Of a stretch of 64,000 bases of DNA, positions 36,130 through 48,746 are shown in pieces (position 1 is the stretch's first letter; every line of letters begins with the position of its first letter). The translations under genes were made by a program, and so were the position numbers. The stretch is from Phoronis australis (lineage: Eukaryota; Phoronida; Phoronidae): NCBI GenBank assembly GCA_002633005.1, contig NMRA01000078.1, forward strand, positions 629,868 through 693,867, given 5' to 3'. Below the pieces are notes generated by a model. That model worked only from the letters and a program-made list of their open reading frames with translations, did no database searches and was not told the origin of the DNA.

Positions 36130-38520
36130 CGAAAGTAAATAAATCATTTTCATACACATGTATACAATTCTATCCACTCACACAAAGAGATTTAATATTA
36201 TAAAGATGATTAGATACTATTTCGAATAAAACCTTATTTTCATTTGGGTTGAGTTCTTGACTTCCATATAGAAAAACATTAATTTTGTTGTACACTTGCG
36301 GAATTTCAGAATATTTTTTTTAAATATTGGGGTATTGTTCGAGTGTCTGGAAAAGCTGTACCCTCTGCTCCTTGCATACCTCACAAGCAAAGAAAACATG
36401 AGCATTTGTCTGTGCGTCTCCACAGCAACACAGAGGCGAAATATTATTAAAATTATGTCTAAATTTCTCGTTCTTTAGGAATAGACCGCATCATGATCTG
36501 TATAGGATTATTTCGTGGTTGCGAGGAAGTTGGAACGATGTCAATGGGACTGGCAACTCTTGAGTAGTAGTATGCATTTTAAAGTTATTTTTAGAGTGAG
36601 GATTGAAGTGCTTTCTTTTATTTTGGATGGAAAGGAATTCCAGTTGTCAATACAAGTTAATATGGTAGATTTCCTGATGGCTAGGCTGAGGGAAGATGGA
36701 ATAGTGTGCATATTACTTTGCCGCAGTTCTGGTCTCTTGTTAGGTCTTTTGTTGGAGTCAAAAAGGATTTTGTTAGAGTAATTGTTTGTATTGGTTAAGA
36801 CTTTGAATGTATACATGGACAAGTGGACTTTACGACGGGTTGCTAGTTTGCTCCAGTTGAGACTGTTTAGAACCTTGATTGTGTTGGATCCTTTGTATGC
36901 TCCTGTTATGGCTAAAGCTGCTTGGTATTGTAGTCTTTCTAATTGAAGAAGTATGCCAGAGTTTGCCGATTAGTAGATTATGTCACAGTAATCTAGATGT
37001 GGAAGAACAAATGACTTGAACAGAGTGTCAAGATGCATGGAGTTGAGATGACGAGAGACAATTCTAATTGGATTGATTAATTTTTGTACTTTGTGAACAA
37101 GTTCGCGACAGTGAGGAGTAAATGTACGCTTGTGGTCGAGTAGCAAGCCAAGATGTTTGTGTGTGAACTTATTGGGAATAACTTCCCCATTGAGTGATCA
37201 TTCCAGTGTTGGATTTGTTTGGAAATGAGTATTATTAGACTTAGAAAATATAAGATCAACACTTTTTTTCAGGTTTAAATTTCGTCTTCCATTTGCAAGA
37301 CCAGTCATAGAGTTTGTTTAGGTCAGTTTAAGGAGTCATGGGATTCTCTTTTGAGAATGGGTAGAAAATTGCAATGTCATCAGCATATAAGAATGTTTTA
37401 GAGTTTATTGTGTCTGGAAGATCATTGATGTACAATAATAAAGTAAGGGACCTAGTACGCTACCGTGTGGTGCCCCAGCATTTACGAAACCTGGCGTTGA
37501 TGAGCGTGATAAGATACTCTCTATTCGGACTTTGTAAGTTCGACATTCCAGATATGATTTTAAAAGTGAGAAGAGATTTCCGAAAAAACCGTAAGATAGT
37601 AATTTATGTAGAAGCAGATCATGAGGAACGACATCAAACGCTGACGCAATGTCTAAGAATATGGATCTCACGTTGCATCCTTGCTCAAACTGGAGGTGGA
37701 TTTCGTGTACGATTTCTGTAAGTTGGGACACAGTGCTGTTACCAGGCTTGAATCCGAATGGGCGACGATATATGAGGTTTTGTGAAGAGAGGTGGTGAGA
37801 AATTATTCTTTCTAAAATTTTGGATAGGGTGTTAAGTAGAGTTACGGGGCGATAGTTGGCAATGTCTGTTTTGGGGTTCATCTTGTGTATTGGTATCATA
37901 ACACCAAGTTTCCATTTCAAAGGAAATTTTCCAGATTGTAGTGTTTTGTTATGTAATGTTGTCAGAGGAGCTGTAAGCTCTCTTGCTATTAGCTTAATCA
38001 TTTTATTGGTTATGAGATTGGTACCGTCGTTTTTGTTTTCGTCAATATTTTCTAGTAGTTTTGGGACTTCAGATGGTTGGGCTTGTATGGCAGAGAGGTG
38101 TTCTAATGTTCTGTTTGGGAATTCGAGAAGGCTTCTTGTTGGTGCAACGTGACTCTTGGCGGTGAAGTATTCTAAAAATAACTTACGTTTTTCAGCTTGG
38201 GATGACGCCAGAGTGTTGAATTCCTTTGAGTGGATGGTGGGGTATGAGGATTGCTTTACCTCTCCTCGAATTTTGTTTATTATATCCCAATATTCCTTTG
38301 GATTTTTGGAGACATTGTTGATGTTGGAGATTATTTTCATCTTATAGTCTTGTTCTGTCTTTTTAATTAGTTTTTCCACACTCTTGCACAGTTCTTTGTA
38401 TTACTTAAACGTGCACGGGTTATTTGATTTTCTGAACTATCTGTACAGCTTGTTTCTTTTATTTATTTCAGTCTTAATGTATTGTTAAACCACGGTTTGT
38501 TTTTGTAAATAGAAAACTGA
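36130..38520 (-). mobile_element. Truncated non-LTR retrotransposon (reverse transcriptase)
   Basis: The minus-strand frame 38379-37405 holds the fingers and palm of a LINE reverse transcriptase: YRPVTLLNTLSKILER, GFKPGNSTVSQL, SIFLDIASAFDVVPH and GSVLGPLLY. A frameshift follows, after which LYINDLP and the active-site YADD are read at about 37440-37365. Past an internal stop, the thumb and the C-terminal Cys-Gly/HVFFACE region run to about 36300. Similarity extends upstream to about 38510 (KPWFNNTL) through a stop. The endonuclease is missing. It is a dead 5'-truncated copy inside the large gene B intron. Confidence 0.85.
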
Positions 38521-39635
38521 TTATTGAGTAACATTAAAAAGTGAAGTGGATAGGCGTACTACAGATGTGAGATAAATACAAATAGGTAAGAGCCAACGTG
38601 GTAGACAATTTGTACATATGTAGAACATGAATACTGTACTTTGGGATGAAAGAATATTGCCAATTACATTGCTATTATTGCACATGACGCCGCCCGAGTC
38701 AAATAGGGCTCTAAGTCAATTCTATACTCGATTGGCCACTTTTAGCTTGAACGCCAATGGTGATTAAAGTTGAATCAGCTTAAAAAGCGAATTGAACTCA
38801 TGAACTGACTCACACTTAATGGGATGACTAGATCAGTAGATGAAAATGAATCATTTGAGGTAACATAGGCTATGTGTACATGTATTCGAATGGTATAGCT
38901 GCAGTTGTCAAGTTCAGTGTAGTTTCATAGTCAAGACACAAGTGAGACGTAAAATTCCTTAAAAATATGCATTACTAAGATATAAGATGTTCTGATTTCA
39001 CTCCTTGTTGTCTCATTGTTATTAGGAAGCTATGCGTATAAGCTGTAGCTAATTGACCCAGAAGAGTATTTTAAGTACTTTATCACTTGCAAATCAAAGC
39101 TCAAGCGAGTTGTACTTTTTGCTGCACCGAGCTTCTCTGTGGGCCAAAAATTGCCATGCCAATATCAAAATCAAAATTTATCGGCAAGAGCTCGTTTGCA
39201 CCAAAAGTGTTCAACTTTTGTGCGAAGTAAAAGGAACATTACTGTAATACGTGTTTTGTTTCGAACTCGTGTGTGTTCTGCAGTAAGATTATGTCCACCA
39301 GTAATCTGTTTCACAGCACAACGAAATACTGGCGGGTAAAGCTAATTTCAGCCAATTTAACAACGTTTTCTTTAGTGTCCACTGACACTGGTGTAGTGAT
39401 CAGCGGCTTGGCTTGTCGGCTAGACCTCGTTTCCGTAAGGCACGCTGTCGTCCACACATGTTGGTTGGTTGACTTTATTAGGCTGTGCATACCAAAAATG
39501 TAGATGAATGACAGCGAAGACGAGACTGCATAAAAAGGGAATGACAGATAAATATTTGTTGAAACAAATGTGTTTTAATTAGGGTGAACTTTTACTAGCC
39601 AGTGCTGCTGCACCGAGTAAGTCCTTAAATTATGC

Positions 39636-40550
39636 TTAAAGAGTTCCCACCATGACTCTGTGTCTCGAAAAGAATTTTATTAATACATCTTAAAAGATTT
39701 AGTATACCTGTTGTTAAGAAACAGACAAAAAATTTTTAAATATATTTCTGTTATCGGCGTTTATGTAATGCGTGCCCTTGTTGTTTTTAACACTGCGATG
39801 CTGAGGAATTGTAAGGAAAGTCCAGGGGGACCCGCATTTTTCAGACATGAAAAGGTGCGTTTGTGGAGGCTACTTAACCGAGACCGTCTCTGTGTTCAAA
39901 TTTCATAACGACGTAAAAGTTTGCATAGAAGTGACGTCAGTTTGTGCTTTGTACCAGAGTGTGGAATGTCGAAGTGAAGTCGGGAGACACCCTAAATTTA
40001 TTCGGCACATATTTCAAGGAATCATGTTTCGTCCAAATACAAAAGCGGCGTTACGATAAAAGACTTGCCATCTTGTAAGGGTATTTGCAAATTTTCTAAA
40101 TAACGAACAAACTGCTTCAATCCATTCTAGGGCGAGTGATGCCAGGCCCTCGTCCCCGGCCGGCCCAGATCGAGTGCTACTACGACACGTAGGCTTATGC
40201 ACTGTGTTTAGACCGGGCTCATTCCATTGTGGTAACAGTGAATACGAGTGACCAAAGTTTGTCACTGATTATTAAGTGTATGTTTTGCAGAATAGTTGTC
40301 CAGGTTTCGCTCAAAATCGTCCTGGTCTGATGATCTGTTGTGTTCCGCCAATGCAAGATTTTGTCAAGTGATCAAACGCCTTCCACCCATTACGTCGTTT
40401 AGCGCGAAATAACTAATTTTTCTTTAAAATTAAGAAGTTCGCAACTACTTGGTCTAAAAATGCTTATTTAGTTACATTTTATCGTATTCAGTTGATATTA
40501 GCTAACTGAAACCTCAAAAACTATGAAAATACGTGGTGGGAACTCTTTAA
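39636..40550. mobile_element. TTAA-flanked TIR element, 907 bp
   Basis: The body 39640-40546 starts AGAGTTCCCACCA and ends TGGTGGGAACTCT, and is bounded on both sides by TTAA (39636-39639 and 40547-40550). A TTAA target duplication is typical of piggyBac-type elements, although the terminal bases are not the usual ones. No transposase frame is present, so it is non-autonomous. A related, longer copy lies at 49171-51404. Confidence 0.75.
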
Positions 40551-41340
40551 TGTTACCCATATTAAAACGGGTTTAAATCTGGGCCACGTGTTGAACAAAT
40601 TGTTGAATACGGTAAAAGCTACGTTCATGTGTATTGAGAATATTTTTATTGATAATAACACCCGGTGGCGCTTTTGTCGTATTTAATTCATTCGAAATTT
40701 TGGTGGAGTAGCTGCACTTAAGTTTTTATGCTTGCGTTCTTAATTCGCCCAACTTTTCATTGGGTGCATTGAATTTTGTTCATAACATCCGCCCCGAGTT
40801 GTCAGCTAATTCCTTTAAGACTTCTACAGTTGATTTTACTTTATTGACATGCGCACTCTCTGTTACTTTCATTGTAGCCATAGCAACATGAAATGTATTT
40901 TCCACACTGTGTTGTACCTCATTCAGCAAACTGCCGTAAAATCTCGCTAATTTAGGACGCGAGAAAACAGATATTGTTTATGTCTCTACACCAAATAATT
41001 GCATTATCAATATCAAGTTATATTCCAGAGCTATATTAAGACAAGGTTTCTAAAAATTGTGGGTACTCACACATGTGTTAGAAGCTCTTGGAAAATGACA
41101 AAAAGCAATTTTAATTGTTAATTTGGTCCGAGATGGGTGAGATCTTGCAAAAATCAAATGCACAGCAGTGCTATTTACTTACAACTTAAGAATTCGTCTC
41201 TATCACAGCTAACGTACTATGTCAGCTGCATTTTTTGAGGAAAATATGAAGTTTTTAGAAGCCCTGCGCTGCAGAGTTTTTAATGTTTGAAACATTATTT
41301 AACCAATGACTGCAATCAGGTTTATTCTGTATCTCTGTAG

Positions 41341-42932
41341 TGGATCCAAAAAATACATCAATCGAACAGTTTGCAACGACCCAAGTCCCAGCTGGCGAAA
41401 CAATCGTTGCCAATAAGACAGTTTCTGATACACCTGTTACCACGGCAACTGTAATCAAGGCAATTGTTGATGCCGATGCGACTACTGCACCCGTAACAAC
41501 GTCCATAGCAACGACTCCTGCTGGTACTGTTTTAAAGACAACTGCTGCTAAGACGACAGTTGCCGAGACGACTGTCGCCGAGAAAACTGTTTCTGAGACA
41601 CCTGTTGCTACGGCAAGTATCACCAATACAACCGTTGCTGCCTATATGACTACTGTACCCGTGACAACTTCTTCTAGAACGACTTCCGCTACTACTATTG
41701 CACAAACAACTGCTGCTGAGACGGCTGTTGCCAGGAAGACTGTTTCTGAGGAATCTGTTGCTACGGCAACTGTCACCAATACACCCGTTGCTGCCGATGC
41801 GACCACTGTACCCGTAACAACTTCTACTACAACGACTCGTGCTACTATTATCGCACAAACAACTGCTGTTGACACAACTGTTGCCGGGACGAATGTCGCT
41901 AAGACATCTGTTGCTACGGCAACTGTCACCAATACAACCGTTGCTGCCAATGCGACTACTGTACCCGTAACGACTTCTACTACAACTACTGCTGCTACTA
42001 CTTTTGCACAGACAACTGCTTCTGAGATAAATGCTGCCGAAACGACTGTTGCCAGGACGAGTGTTGCTGGGACACCTGTTGCTACTGAACCCGTAACAAC
42101 TTCTACTACGACGACTGCTTCTACTATTATTGCACAAACAACTGCTTCTGAGACCACTGTTGCCGGGAAGACTGTTGTTGAGAGATCTGTTGCTACGGCA
42201 ATTGTCACCAATACAACCGTTGCTTTAGATATGACTACTGTACCCGTAACAACTTCTACAACAACGACTGGTGCTACTACTATCGCACAAACAACTGCTG
42301 CTGAGGTGACTGTTGCCCAGACGACTATTGCTGGGACGACTGTTGCTACGGCAACTGTCACCAATATAACCGTTCCTGACGATGCGATTACTGTACCCGT
42401 AACTTCTACTACAACGACTGCCGTTACTACTGTTGCACCAACAACTGCTGCTGAGACGAATGTTTCCGGGACGACTGTTGAGACACCAGTTGTTCCGGCA
42501 ACTGTCACCAACCCAACCGTTGCTGCCTATGCGACTACTGTACCCGTAACAACTTATTCTACAACAACTGGTGCTACTACTATTGCACAGTTAACTGCTG
42601 TTGAAACATCTGTTGCCGAGACACCTGTTGCTATGACAACTGTCATCAATACAACCGTTGCTGCCGATACGACTACTGTACCTGCAACAACGTCTACTAC
42701 AACGACTGCCGCTGTTGCCATAGCACAGACAACTGCTACTGAGACGACTGCTTCCGATACAACTGTTGCCGAGACGACTGTGGTCGGGACTACTGTTGTC
42801 AAGACGACAACTCTTGCCGAGACGACTGTTGCCGAGTTCACTTTTGGAGAGACGATCGTTGCGGAAACTACAGCTGCTCAGACTACTTTACCTGAAGTTG
42901 CATCTACTATGAAGGTTTTGGAAAACACTCCA
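41341..42932 (+). CDS. Gene B giant mucin exon, Thr-rich tandem repeats
   Basis: Acceptor ATCTCTGTAG, donor CCA then GTATGT, phases 1-0, 530 codons. After DPKNTSIEQFATT come about nine imperfect units of 46-56 residues. Units share TVTNTTVAA, then TTVPVTTSTTTT, then TIAQTTAAETTVAG and SVATA. By eye about two fifths of a typical unit is threonine, with few charged residues, as in heavily O-glycosylated mucin domains. One unit is shortened near 42080. Antisense frames across the exon stay open because of the repeat composition and are not genes. The frame continues past 42932, but the donor matches that of the exon at 34743. Confidence 0.85.
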
Positions 42933-43509
42933 GTATGTACCGTAGTCTATTGCGTTTTACGATTGTCTACAGTAAAGGTAAATCTCATCATTTTGATGTT
43001 TTGGATTACGCGTTGGAATTCCTGCGTGCAGTCAATGACTTCCTGCTACAAGTTTTGAAAAGACAATCGTGATACAAGCATTTAACGCCCAAATTAAAGC
43101 CTTTTATTGGTGAGCTGGAAGAGAAAGCCTCAAGAAATCAAAAGAAATTCAACACTTTTAAAATGCCTTCCAATGACACAGCAGTGACAGCACGATAACT
43201 CTCTTAATCCACCTATCTAAAATTGGCAAAAGAGTCCTCTGCGGGCTATTTGTGGACACACAATTACTTCGGAACCTCTTTCGGAAATCCCAAATTGCTA
43301 CTTGATGAGATTAGAAGATCTCTCCATGACCCAAAATTTTGTGAGTTAGGTCTGACGAAATCACAAACTGTCAGTTCTAGAGTCTAGAGATCGCGTCCAA
43401 ACTGAGTAAGGTACAAGATCATTTTTATAACGAAATGTGACCCTAATTAAAACTTGCCGTCTAAAATACCAAAATGGATGGGCCTTAAATTTAACCTTTT
43501 TATTTTCAG

Positions 43510-43572
43510 TCAAAACAAAGTGTTAGAATTGTCGTGAAGACGCCTGGTTCAGTGTCACCCACAGAAACAGAC
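43510..43572 (+). CDS. Gene B exon: start of SEA-like region
   Basis: Acceptor ATTTTCAG, donor GAC then GTAAGG, phases 0-0, 21 codons. SKQSVRIVVKTPGS aligns with gene A AKHSVRIVMRSGS. It is one codon longer than in A. Confidence 0.75.
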
Positions 43573-44166
43573 GTAAGGCCTCTTTTATCTTTACTTATAT
43601 TAACAGATATCTACTATTTCTAGAGAGCGGTACTTCTCTTGTCAACCCTCAGATAATTGGGCAAGTATTAAAGCTCCCTGTGAATCCGGCAAACACGACT
43701 AACTGACGTTGCGGCAAAAATCCTCAATTGAGTACACAAATAATTGGGGAAATCTTCAATTTTCAATTATTGAAATGCTGCGTACATTGCCGCATCGTGT
43801 TTTGCCACACTGTATGATTTTGATTTAAAATCTTACGTGCAAGCTAGTCACTGTTGGCAATTTCTGGTGAATGTAAACATTGATACTATATAGTAAGACC
43901 AATTATTTAGATTTTAAATTTTACTTACCTGTATGAACAGAAGTGTAACGTTGTCGACATGCTGGAAACCAAATGTGACTTACCTGCCCCATTTGTTAAT
44001 GATTTACTCAACCGATTGAGCGTCATAAGTTGACATTTCGTACATACAAGACAGTAGGAGTGACAACGTTTTAATTGGTGCCGTTGTATGAGGATGGAAC
44101 AACACCCTTGTGGAAAGATTCAATTTGACCTTCACTAGTATTGCGTGGGTATGTTGATTAAGCAAG

Positions 44167-44310
44167 CGCCTCTCATACATGTGTCGTTGCAGTTTACGAT
44201 GCACAAGATGAGCGCCTCTCATACGTGTATCGTTGCAGTTTACGATACACAAGGTGAGCGCCTCTCATACGTGTATCGTTGCAGTTTACGATGCACAAGG
44301 TGAGCGCCTA
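44167..44310. repeat. Three-copy 46 bp tandem repeat
   Basis: Near-identical units begin GCGCCTCTCATACGTGTATC and include GTTGCAGTTTACGAT, starting at 44167, 44213 and 44259 with a partial fourth. The high identity suggests recent expansion, about 70 bp upstream of the next gene B exon. Confidence 0.85.
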
Positions 44311-44376
44311 CCAAGGCACTGCGTTCCTTCTGTAATCATCAGTACAATGTTCTAAATGTTGTGTGTTTGTTACCAG

Positions 44377-44548
44377 CTAGAGAAGATTGTAAGTCACCTA
44401 CGGTGGGTCCTCAACCTTCTTTTCCTCCGGTCCCGGGCTGCTGACATTGATGGTGACTTGGAGATTTTGGTGCTAACGCCATCTCCCCAAATACGGTCGG
44501 ACGGATCTGTAGAGATAGTCTTTATAGCAAAGAACAAAGCGACGAACG
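44377..44548 (+). CDS. Gene B exon: core of SEA-like region
   Basis: Acceptor TTACCAG, donor AACG then GTAACA, phases 0-1, 57 codons. It contains LEKIVSHLRWVLNLLF, then DLEILVLTPSP and SVEIVFIAKNKATN, aligned across its length with the gene A exon at 10532. Confidence 0.8.
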
Positions 44549-45623
44549 GTAACAGTACTTTTAACCCTTCTAGTGTAAGCCGGTCATACATGTGTGCGTG
44601 GATTTGCCACGAGAAATCGATATTCTGTGAGCAACTGATCCATTTCAAAGTGGATTTCCACCAAAAACCTTCAACAAATATTCTTTCCATAGTGCATGAC
44701 TTACGCATTTTGCGATTAGGCCGTGGTTTCGGACTTTCGACCCGTTTGCAGTTTTCACGCATCCGTTTTTGGAAATGCTTTTCTGTGACTGTCTCCTTAG
44801 AGTTGTCTTTGCCATTCGAGCTTTAAGGTGTACTAGCATGATACGTCATCACCAAGCTTTGTCTGCCACAAAATACAATAACTCCAATACAGGGTAGAAT
44901 TCAGTAACGCTTGAACCTATGCTGGGACCTCGTTTGGATGGGAAGAACACATGGCCATATCTCACGTAGTTTCTTTGCGTCTGTTGTTTTTTATGAATAT
45001 CCTACACTTCTACTTTTTCAGACCACTGAATAAATAGAACATTGATTATTTTTTAGAAATAGAAAACTTACTCATGCTGAAAAAAGGTGGAAAATATTAT
45101 TTTTTTAAAAAATCTATCTGGGTTTATAGCTTGTTTAAATCTAAGAGTTCGGATGAGTTTCTGCCAGATAACATCACTCTGCCTGTAAGTCTTTGGTTTT
45201 GTGGCATGCTACTTGTCTGGGGTTGTGGGGTTAAGGTGCATTTTGCCTAACCGAATGAATGGAGAACATGTAATTGTTTAGTTTATCTATAGGTGCATTC
45301 CGATCAGGTTGTAAGCTAGTCTGTCCATAAGATGGAGCATCTTTGATACGTCACACCACCAGTACACTTTTTGTGAAAATAATATGTCTGGGTGTTCAAG
45401 CAGTGATGAGTGCTAGGTGTAATGTGCCTGAGCATTGAGTTACTTAAACTTTTGCAGTTTTTATCATTTAATTAATAAACCAGGGAGTAACATCTTAATC
45501 GGCCTACATGTACCCTTGTAAAGTGAGTTCAGTGCCTGAGCGAAATGTGAGCTTGCTACCTATACCCTGGTGGTGGGTAAACTGAGGATACCGTTGGTTT
45601 TGTAATGAGTTTTATTTGTGCAG

Positions 45624-45691
45624 AAATTATCCCGAAGAAGGAACTGATGAAGATGATACAAGATCCGAAATTTAAGAAGAAGTTGGAAGAA
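45624..45691 (+). CDS. Gene B exon: charged helix near membrane
   Basis: Acceptor TTTGTGCAG, donor GAA then GTGAGT, phases 1-0. Encodes IIPKKELMKMIQDP then KFKKKLEE, the same length as the gene A exon. A block of 28 intronic bases beginning about 26 bases after the exon is identical to the gene A intron. Confidence 0.8.
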
Positions 45692-46117
45692 GTGAGTAAA
45701 GAGATTTATTGACGTCACATGGTGATGGTAATCTTTCATACGCACGGTCGTTCGTTACAATTCGTCGTTTTGCTGTCAATTTGCACCTTCGTCTTTTCTA
45801 CCGAAATTTTAAGGACCTAGAACTGTCTTTCAATAGCCTAAAAGCACACTGGCTAATGCAATGAAGATTAATTTTTCCTCCACTGCAACCATTCACCACT
45901 ATCTTCACTACAGTTCAAACGATGAATCGGCGATTTTCACATTTTTAGACATACTAAAGCTCATTACCACATTTTAAATCTTGGAGGAAACTAGTTTCCA
46001 GGCAACACACTTTTTAACCAATCGTATCAATTTTACTTTGAAATCCAGACCGAATGAGCATTTTCACGGCATCCTGCTTTCTCTGCACTAAAACTCGACA
46101 GAGTGAAGTTTGAACAA

Positions 46118-48746
46118 TAGGCCATAGTCCATTCGACTCTAGGAAGCCCAGAAAATCACTTCCATGGCCACTTTTTGGGGCAAGATAATTTTGATGTTTT
46201 TAAGTTCAATAAGTACTATACTTTAAGAATCTAAAAAGTTCCCAAGGTTTGACTTGCACGTTTTCGAGAAATTTGACCTCAAAAATCTGACTTTTTGCAA
46301 AATTTTAAACAGAAAACCAATATTCAAAAACCAACAACACTAGACAAAAACTGAATGATAATCTGATTGGGCTTTGTTCAATTGAAGTTATTGAACAAGG
46401 AAAGTGATAAATAATATGACATTAGGCGGAAAATTGCTCAAAAAAGACCAGCTCCTCCTGTTGGCCAGAAAACATGTTGCTGTATTCTGAACTCCTACAA
46501 AAAGAACTATACTGTTAACCATTTGGAACTTGATAAAGATTTGACATCACAACCTACATGTGAACACCACACATTTCCAATGCTTCTGCAACAAATTTTC
46601 TGTCATCAATTTCATTATCATAATTAACATTATCCCATATTGCAGTTCACTGTCAACTGTCACAGGGAACGACACACCGAGCAGTGTCAATCATGAGCAT
46701 GATAAAATGTTGTCCATATTTTCCATTAGGTTGAAAATTTACAGTTCTTTAACAACATAGCATACACTTATTATGTTTCTTCATCCACTTCATCATCATT
46801 TATATCATCATTATTGTCATCAAAAGTTGTTTTTTGACAGAGACACCGTATTCACACAGTCTGTACAGTCACACAACTTAGAACATGGCATGCCTGACTT
46901 CAAACAAGAGCGCAAGTTTTTACTACAACCACTTATTTTACACTTGCTTTGAAAAATAAAGGAATGGTCATGTTGGCAATAGTTTTGTTTGAAGTTGAAA
47001 AGCGTCTTCTTTACCGTAGAGCTAAAATTTCATTTGAAGCTTCCTGTTTTAAATAGTACATAATTGGAAGAGTAGTAATTTTCCTTTGCTAAAAACTCCA
47101 ATTCAAGAATCTTCAAAATGTGAGATACTGAAATCTGCACAACATTTGAATTTTCACGATAAATAAATTACAGAACGCAGGCAAAATGTCTCAAATTCCA
47201 AACTGCTCATGATTTTACATATCTCAAAATAGGCTAGAAGTTCATAAAAAGCAGTGCTGAGCACTCACATGTAGGTAAAAACTACTACCAGTATATTTGA
47301 GATTGAGACCACTATTACTACAAAATTATCAAGCAAAATAATTTTTATTTTGTGACCTAAACTAAAGATTATTTACCATAAATGACACCTTTTCAAATTA
47401 AGAATAGGTAGGCCTATTTACAATTGAATGTTTGGAACTTGGATAGGTTTTCAACTTTCTTTTGTTTGTGAAGTTCCCCTGTGATGAAATTTGATTTGTT
47501 GCAAAAGGTTCATTGTGGTGGCAAGACATACACGGTATATTTCTTTGAGCACTGATAAATGTACATGTAACTGACGGTGACAATGTCCTTAATTTTCTAG
47601 TGGGCTCAACATTATTTCCATCATCAGCTTGGTCTTTTCTTTTTAAGAGCTCTTTCAATTTTAGTTACATCCGTTCAGTGTCTGTAACACTGCTTGTCAG
47701 ATAGAAGGTTGCACGCACCAAGCCTAAAAATGGGGGGCTCGAGTTTTTGAGAATGTGAACATTTATTAAGATTCACGGGGTACTTCAGAGCTACGAATTG
47801 TGCGTTCGTCGATTTTTTTTAGTTCCTACCTTTTAAGTGAACTTTTATTTCATTTGTTGTTTCTTTGAGGCAAACCTTTTACCTACTTTACCAAATGGGG
47901 GAGGCTCGTTCAAGCCCCCGAGCCCCCCCCCCTCCGCTGGGTGCACGCATGACAAGAGCTCTGTTTTTCACAAAATAAATCTTAAAAACTTATCAGCAAT
48001 GATACTTCTCTTGCACTCAATGTTGATACGTTTGTTTGCAGTAGCCTTAGACCAGATAATATCTGAAAATTCCAGCTCAGAAATTTGAGCAGAAGCTGAC
48101 ACATGAATGCAACAAGGGGCAGACATCTTGCCAGCCTATTGTGAAGTCGCACACTTGTTGAATAATTCATGGTTTCAGCAGAGTCCTAGCTGTACCAAAA
48201 CTGTTCTTTGCGAAACACAAAATGATTCAGGAATGTGCCAAGAATTGTTTCAGTACGATGACACTCGTGGCCACTTGATTTGGCTTTCCTCAATTCGTAA
48301 CTGCTGCCCGCTGGTTTTTTAGCCTTGGCCCTAGGTAATTGCCTGTTACTTGCAAACCCATCCAAGAATTAATACTATCCAATGTAGTCAGTAGCAGTAA
48401 ACAAGCTAGCTAAGCCAGCAGGATAACATCAGCTGACTGTCCTCTGATGATGGTTTTCATGCCAAGCAGACGACTTTTGAAGGGGAAAGATATGGGCACA
48501 ATATTTTCCTGGTATTTGATTGGCTTTTCGGATCATTTTGCGCTGACACCTGGTGGCTAACATATTAGTTAAGATTATATTTTTCCAACTTTTAAATTAA
48601 AATTCTTACTAAACGTGCAAGTGTATTCTTGGGAACTTTTTTGAAATTGACTTTTGAATATCTGTAGATGGGTTAAATGCAAAGTTCCGTTGCATCCAGA
48701 AAGTGGCCATGGAGGTGAAAGATAGGAGAGCTGGGACTATGGCCTA
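46118..48746 (-). mobile_element. 2.6 kb TIR transposon with CXC-like protein remnant
   Basis: Terminal inverted repeats begin TAGGCCATAGTCC at 46118 and, inverted, at 48746. They include CTCCATGGCCACTTT-type and AAGTTCCCAAG-type blocks, so the arms extend some 150 bp imperfectly. CAA on both outer sides may be a target duplication. On the minus strand 46942-46850 encodes a dense cysteine cluster (CKISGCSKN, then GMPCSKLCDCTDCVN) resembling a tesmin/TSO1 CXC motif. After a frameshift a short acidic D/E-rich end and stop follow at about 46785. Other short frames remain. The copy is decayed and carries a smaller insertion at about 47700-47950. Confidence 0.65.
47698..47952. mobile_element. About 250 bp MITE-like repeat nested in the TIR transposon
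   Basis: It starts near TTGCACGCACCAAGCC and ends near GGGTGCACGCATG, an inverted pair, and includes GGGGGGCTCGAG and TTTCTTTGAGGC. A second diverged copy sits at about 53558-53825. The internal C-run at about 47920-47937 belongs to it. Confidence 0.55.

Noticed and set aside
41532-42841. Long antisense frames (up to 289 codons) over the mucin exon
   Set aside because: They arise because the repetitive ACT/GTT-rich sense sequence leaves other frames free of stops. The sense frame has the matching splice sites and paralogue.
46780-46840. Plus-strand Ile-rich run that could be mistaken for the missing gene B transmembrane exon
   Set aside because: It is the complement of the acidic D/E-rich end of the transposon protein, lies inside the TIR element and lacks exon boundaries matching gene A.
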